64,000 bases of DNA from Sipunculus nudus (Eukaryota; Annelida; Sipuncula; Golfingiida; Sipunculidae): NCBI GenBank assembly GCA_026874595.1, contig CM049320.1, positions 30,908,214 to 30,972,213 on the forward strand. Reading direction: 5' to 3'. A program made the position numbers and the translations under genes. Of the stretch, positions 59,186 through 64,000 are shown piece after piece (positions within the stretch are counted from its first letter, which is position 1; each line of letters begins with the position of its first letter). Below the pieces are notes generated by a model. The model saw nothing but the letters and a program-made list of their open reading frames with translations, made no database searches and had not been told where the DNA came from.

Positions 59186-62100
59186 TTTTTAGCTCAGCTG
59201 ACTATAAGTCATCTGAGCTATAGTCGTGGTCCATTGTCCGTCGTCCGTCCGTCTGTCCGTCCGTCCGTCCGTCCGTCCGTCCGTCCGTAGATGTGGCACG
59301 TTTTGAAACCGTAAGACCTAGGAATCCAAAATTCAGCATAATGTTCGATGTCCCCAAGATCTCCTACCAAGCCGAAAACTGGGTCTTTGCGACTTCGTTC
59401 CTTTGAGAAATTAAGGAAAAACCTCAATTTTTTATTAAAATCCTATTTTCACACTTCAGGACTGCCTAATATCAAAACCACTCATCTGTTTTTCCTCATA
59501 TTTACCATAAATAATCCTCTATATGGTTCCTATGTACATGCCAGAAATTGGGTCTGTATTATATAATTTAAAAAAGTTATGGGCCCAAACATAATGCATT
59601 TTGTAAATAATCAGGAAAAAAATTTGATCACTTAACACAAAACTTGTTAAAGCTAAGCACTTTTTTTCCAGTAATATAACTTTTATTAATCAAAATTAAA
59701 TTGTATACCCAAAATTTGATCAAAATCTTTTAAATTTTTTGAAATATTAGCAAAAATAAAAAATTGGTACCTTAAACTTTGCCCAACTTTGACCATGGCA
59801 CGTTTTTTTTCTGTAACTGCTGTGGATTTAATTTTCAAAGCATGTTTTTGTTAGCATTTCAACTGTTAACATCTAAAATTTGAAACCAGTTGATCAAAAA
59901 CTGTAGATTTTATTCAAGTTTTCAAGCACCATGTCACATATTGTTTACATCAACCTAGTGTTATGCAGTTTGCTAGAGCTCAGCTCCCCAGCTTCAGCTC
60001 TAAGTTCCTTAAATTAGGCATACAGTAAGATGTCTCCAAAATCCCCTACCATGCCAAGAATTTGGTCACCAGAACTTAATTCCTTCGAGATATTAATGAA
60101 AACTTCATTTTTTTCATTAAAAACCCTTTGTTACACTTCAGGACTGCCTAGTATCAAAACCACTGATCTGACTTTGATCATATATAATATACATATTTTT
60201 CTATACATTCGCTATGCACATGCCAGAAATGATGTCAGTATTGCGTAATTGTTTTAAGTTATGTGCCCAAACAAAATTGACTTTGTAAAAAATCAGGAAA
60301 AATATTTACTCAGGTTTCATGAAAATTATTGAAGCTAGAGAATTTTTTTTAAGTATATAACTTTGTTTAATTAAGATTCAATTGTATACCCAAAATTAGA
60401 TCTGTATTTTGTAAATTTTATAAGTTATTAGCATAAACATAAAATCAGTACCTGAAATTTTACCCAACTTTGACCATGGCACATTTTTTCCCTGTGAGTA
60501 CTGTTGATTTAATTTTCTCAGAATGTAAACATAAGTATTTAATGTGTTTAAATCTGAAATTTGAAACTAAAAGGTTGAAAATTAGGCTAGTTATTGAATT
60601 TTATCTTGAGGGTCTATTGTAGTCACTTGCTTTGTTCCAGATGCAGGTAGGCCACTCCAGGTCACTGGAAGTCAGCTATGCCAGGGTTCCTGATTTGTTT
60701 CAGTCACTGGGGGAGATCCCCTGCTGTGACAGGTGTACAATTGTTCTCATATCACACCCCCTCCCCCCCCCCCCCCCCATGAATATATAAATATACATTT
60801 GTATGCATGATGTGGTGTTACATGACAAGATTGAGATTTATGATGATGCAATTTAGAATTATGAATCAACGTTTATATTCAGAAATTTATGTTATATTGG
60901 AAATGTATACAAATTAAACTTAAAATAAAAAAAAAGGATCTAATACAAACATGTGTTCATTATTTTCGAGCCTCAGCAGAATTGGAGATCAGGCTTTGTT
61001 TGCCCTGAATGTTTATGCAAAAGTGTTGTTAATCCCATCTCCTCTTCCCCCCCCCCCCCCCCCCCCCCCCCGGCTGTCATTGATCCTTAGCACCTCATCG
61101 TCACCTGTGCACTGGGACATTAGTTAATATTGCAAATGTGTACAATTTTTTCAATTTGAAAGATAATTGGATAAGAAAAAATTAAGATCTAATATTGAAA
61201 CATATTCTTGCCCCAGGAGAATGGAACATAAAGTGATCAGCTCTTGTCTGTCCATCATCTCTCAATTATCATTAAATATATATACTAATTATGAAATTTT
61301 TCCTTTAAGCACTGTTGAAATAACTTTCATATGCTGTATGTGTATGGATTTAAGCCATTAAAGTCTGAAATTTGAAAGCAACTTATGTATTCAGATGTGT
61401 AATATTGCAGATGAAAAACTTTAAAATATTAAAATATATTATCAGCTTTGTTTGTCTAACAGTCTGTCTGTCCTTTTTTAAATATTATGTAATTGTGAAT
61501 GGACTATTTAATCCTGTAAGTATTGTTGAATTAAATGGAAATCCTATATGTATATACACTATGTTAATACAGAGATGTTGTAACTCCCATCATTCCAGCC
61601 CTCCCCCCCCCCCCCAACCACCACCACCAGGTTCTTGCATCTGGGGACTGGAGACATCAGTTATATTTCAAATGTATACATTTTATAAAATAAAAATACA
61701 TATATTTAATAATATATATTATGTAAAATAGATCCAATTGAGCAAATGTGTAAACTACTGAACTGTCAACAAACTATCAAAAAGCCAGCCAATGATCATG
61801 GTAATAATATACATCTTATGTTCACAAACTGCTCACATGCTTCAATTTTGACATTAGAGAATGCATGGTTTGGTCACAAAATATTATTTGCAACAATTTC
61901 TCACTCATCAATACAAACCAATCATGTCAACCAGCCATGGCATATATTACCTTTTCATCTTAGACTTGATCTCCATTATTATTTTAGATTTTTACCTTCA
62001 AGGCCAACTTCAGCTGAGCACAGTGACCCATATTTATAGCACCATGTCTTGAATGTTTACATCAAGTCATTGGTTAACAGTGTTCCAGGCTGTTACATAA

Positions 62101-64000
62101 CACCTTCACTCCTTGCCTACTGCTTCTGTGAGTGTCTGGGTCAGGCTGGGTCAGGCAGTAATTACCAGAGAGCCTTTCTCCTCTCTCTTTCCCTTTCTCT
62201 CTTTCTAGCTCTCTTTCTCTCTCTCTCTCTTTCTCTCTCTCTCACCCCTATGCCTCCCTTCCTCCCTCCACCCCATTATGTTGACAGGTACTATAAACCT
62301 AATTTATTAGATATATATGTTGATGCAATTAAGAAATGTGAATCAACTGAAATATTCACATATATGTTATACTCTAAATGTATAGTTACATTTTCAAACC
62401 TGGAAAAAAATGATGTTATAAAAAAGGGAATTTATGTAAAAATTGTTCATAATTTCCTGGCTCAGAAGAATGGGAATTAAAATTATTTGCTTTGTTTCTC
62501 TAGCTTTCTTGCCTGTTTTAAATATTTAATAATTATGAATAAACTTTTTTTTCCTGTAAGCTCTGATTAATTAAATTTCATATCCTGTACGTATATGCAA
62601 GGGTATTGTAACTCCCACCATCCCCTTCCCCCACCCCACTAAGTCCTTGCTCCTTCGCACTGTCAACAATAGTGTTATTGCTATAGCATAAAATTGAATA
62701 ATTTGAAGAAAATATATACAGAGATTCTGTGAGTGTCTGGGTCAGGCTGGGTCAGGCAGTAATTACCAGAGAGCCTTTCTCCTCTCTCTTTCCCTTTCTC
62801 TCTTTCTAGCTCTCTTTCTCTCTCTCTCTTTCTCTCTCTCTCACCCCTATGCCTTCCTTCCTCCCTCCACCCCATTATGTTGACAGGTACTATAAACCTA
62901 ATTTATTAGATATATATGTTGATGCAATTAAGAAATGTGAATCAACTGAAATATTCACATATATTTGTTATACTCTAAATGTATAGTTACATTTTCAAAC
63001 CTGGAAAAAAATGATGTTATAAAAAAGGGAATTTATGTAAAAATTGATCATAATTTCCTGGCTCAGAAGAATGGGAATTAAAATTATTTGCTTTGTTTCT
63101 CTAGCTTTCTTGCCTGTTTTAAATATTTAATAATTATGAATAAACTTTTTTTTCCTGTAAGCTCTGATTAATTAAATTTCATATCCTGTATGTATATGCA
63201 AGGGTATTGTAACTCCCACCATCCCCTTCCCCCACCCCACTAAGTCCTTGCTCCTTCGCACTGTCAACAATAGTGCTATTGCTATAGCATAAAATTTAAT
63301 AATTTGAAGAAAATATATACAGAGAGACAGAGGCGTTGTAACTCCCATCGTAACCCCCCCCCCCCCCCCCTCCATCAAGTCCTTCCGCCTGTGGAGTGGG
63401 GATTTTATAGCAACTGTATACATATCATAAAATAGAAAAAACAGTTTAATTAAAGTTTAAATTTAAAAAATTGGATCTCATTAGACAAATATGTAAACAG
63501 TTGAACTGTCAACAGCCTGTCAAAAAGGTATCCAATGAAAGCGCAAGGTCAGATCTTAAAATATTATTTGCAACAATTTCTTCAATCATATCAACCAACC
63601 ATAGCCTAGATTACCTCTTTCTCTCAGACTTTATCTACATTTCATAATATTTTAGATTTTAACCTTCCAGGTGTTTAAGTACTGTTGAATGCTCCCTCCC
63701 TCTCTCTCTATCTCCTTTTCTCTCTACATCCAACCCTCCTTGCTGCCCACACTGTTTCCTTCTCCGAACCCCATCCCAATGTCAGCCTCAGTAAACGAGA
63801 ACAAGTTGAATCAGATTTTCATATTTTTATATATTGTATAACTGTTTGTTGCCTATGTACGTGCCAGAAATTATGTCAATATTGTGTAATATGTAGATCA
63901 ATATAATGTACCTTGTCAAGACCTAAGAGATATCATGTCATACAGTCACAATTCATAAATCCACTCTTCAGCATAGTTAATAATAACATTATATATGTAA
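59186..64000 (+). repeat. repeat family D, long tandem copy
   Basis: Perfect head hairpin TAGCTCAG (59190-59197)/CTGAGCTA (59213-59220), (GTCC)n at 59238-59288, then cores about 680 bp apart (GGACTGCCTAATATCAAAAC at 59459, repeated with one change at 60141). Further units contain poly-C tracts (60763-60778, 61048-61071, 61603-61615, 63353-63370). The right end may lie beyond the window. Confidence 0.75.
62124..63325 (+). repeat. near-identical 600-bp tandem duplication
   Basis: 62124-62724 and 62725-63325 differ at only a handful of positions. Both start TTCTGTGAGTGTCTGGGTCA, contain a (CT)n tract, and end with GAAGAAAATATATACAGAGA. A recent event. Confidence 0.93.

Noticed and set aside
61372-62480. 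Overlapping 97-143 codon frames, one with a run of Leu/Ser
   Set aside because: The Leu/Ser run is the (CT)n tract of the duplicated repeat unit; the rest has no family signal.
1-64000. CRISPR arrays, operons, phage genes or a bacterial defence system
   Set aside because: The spliced gene with consensus introns, SINEs and LINEs show eukaryotic nuclear DNA. The regular repeats are contiguous tandem units without unique spacers.

Overview
This is an AT-rich animal genomic window, not a prokaryotic one. It holds one spliced gene in a dense mixture of transposable elements. The elements (hairpin-headed Helentron-like elements with tandem core repeats, tRNA-derived SINEs, hAT, pogo/Tigger and TTAA-flanked MITEs, a decayed CR1/L2-type LINE) and the exon sequences fit a marine invertebrate. 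A mollusc is my best guess, but the species cannot be read from the sequence.

The only protein-coding gene I can support is an orthologue of DCAF17 (DDB1- and CUL4-associated factor 17) on the + strand. I rebuilt 15 coding exons between 7947 and 58046 from splice sites, continuous reading phase and recognisable family segments. Together they encode 554 residues; the human protein has about 520. Thirteen introns are GT-AG and intron 9 is GC-AG. Intron 14 is 18.8 kb, nearly all repeats. The last exon ends in a Ser/Arg-rich tail whose DNA resembles the AGGTCA-rich repeats of the neighbouring elements. Nearly all other open frames of 60-200 codons are chance or repeat-derived.

Layout: 1-7946, upstream region with a 64-bp AT palindrome, a small inverted-repeat element, a decayed LINE (about 1858-3536) and a TTAA-flanked MITE (6683-7210). 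8052-12317, intron 1 with a SINE-like tRNA head and repeat remnants. 12380-19300, intron 2 with an hAT element (12920-15702) that has a Helentron-like element of 280-bp tandem units nested in it. 19343-21443, pogo/Tigger elements. 21541-28315, SINEs, a 42-bp minisatellite and an 850-bp inverted-repeat element. 28406-38824, introns 7-13 with MITEs and AGGTCA-rich repeats. 38981-57797, intron 14: an hAT MITE, a 4.9-kb Helentron-like element built of about 288-bp units, and several repeat families present twice. 58047-64000, downstream repeats, including a near-identical 600-bp tandem duplication.

The most unusual material is a group of repeat families with one architecture: a 5' hairpin, a CG-containing triplet or tetramer microsatellite, then tandem cores rich in the palindrome AGGTGGCGCCACCT or in direct repeats of AGGTCA. 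One has a paralogous empty site inside this same window, which shows insertion into a TT dinucleotide without target duplication.
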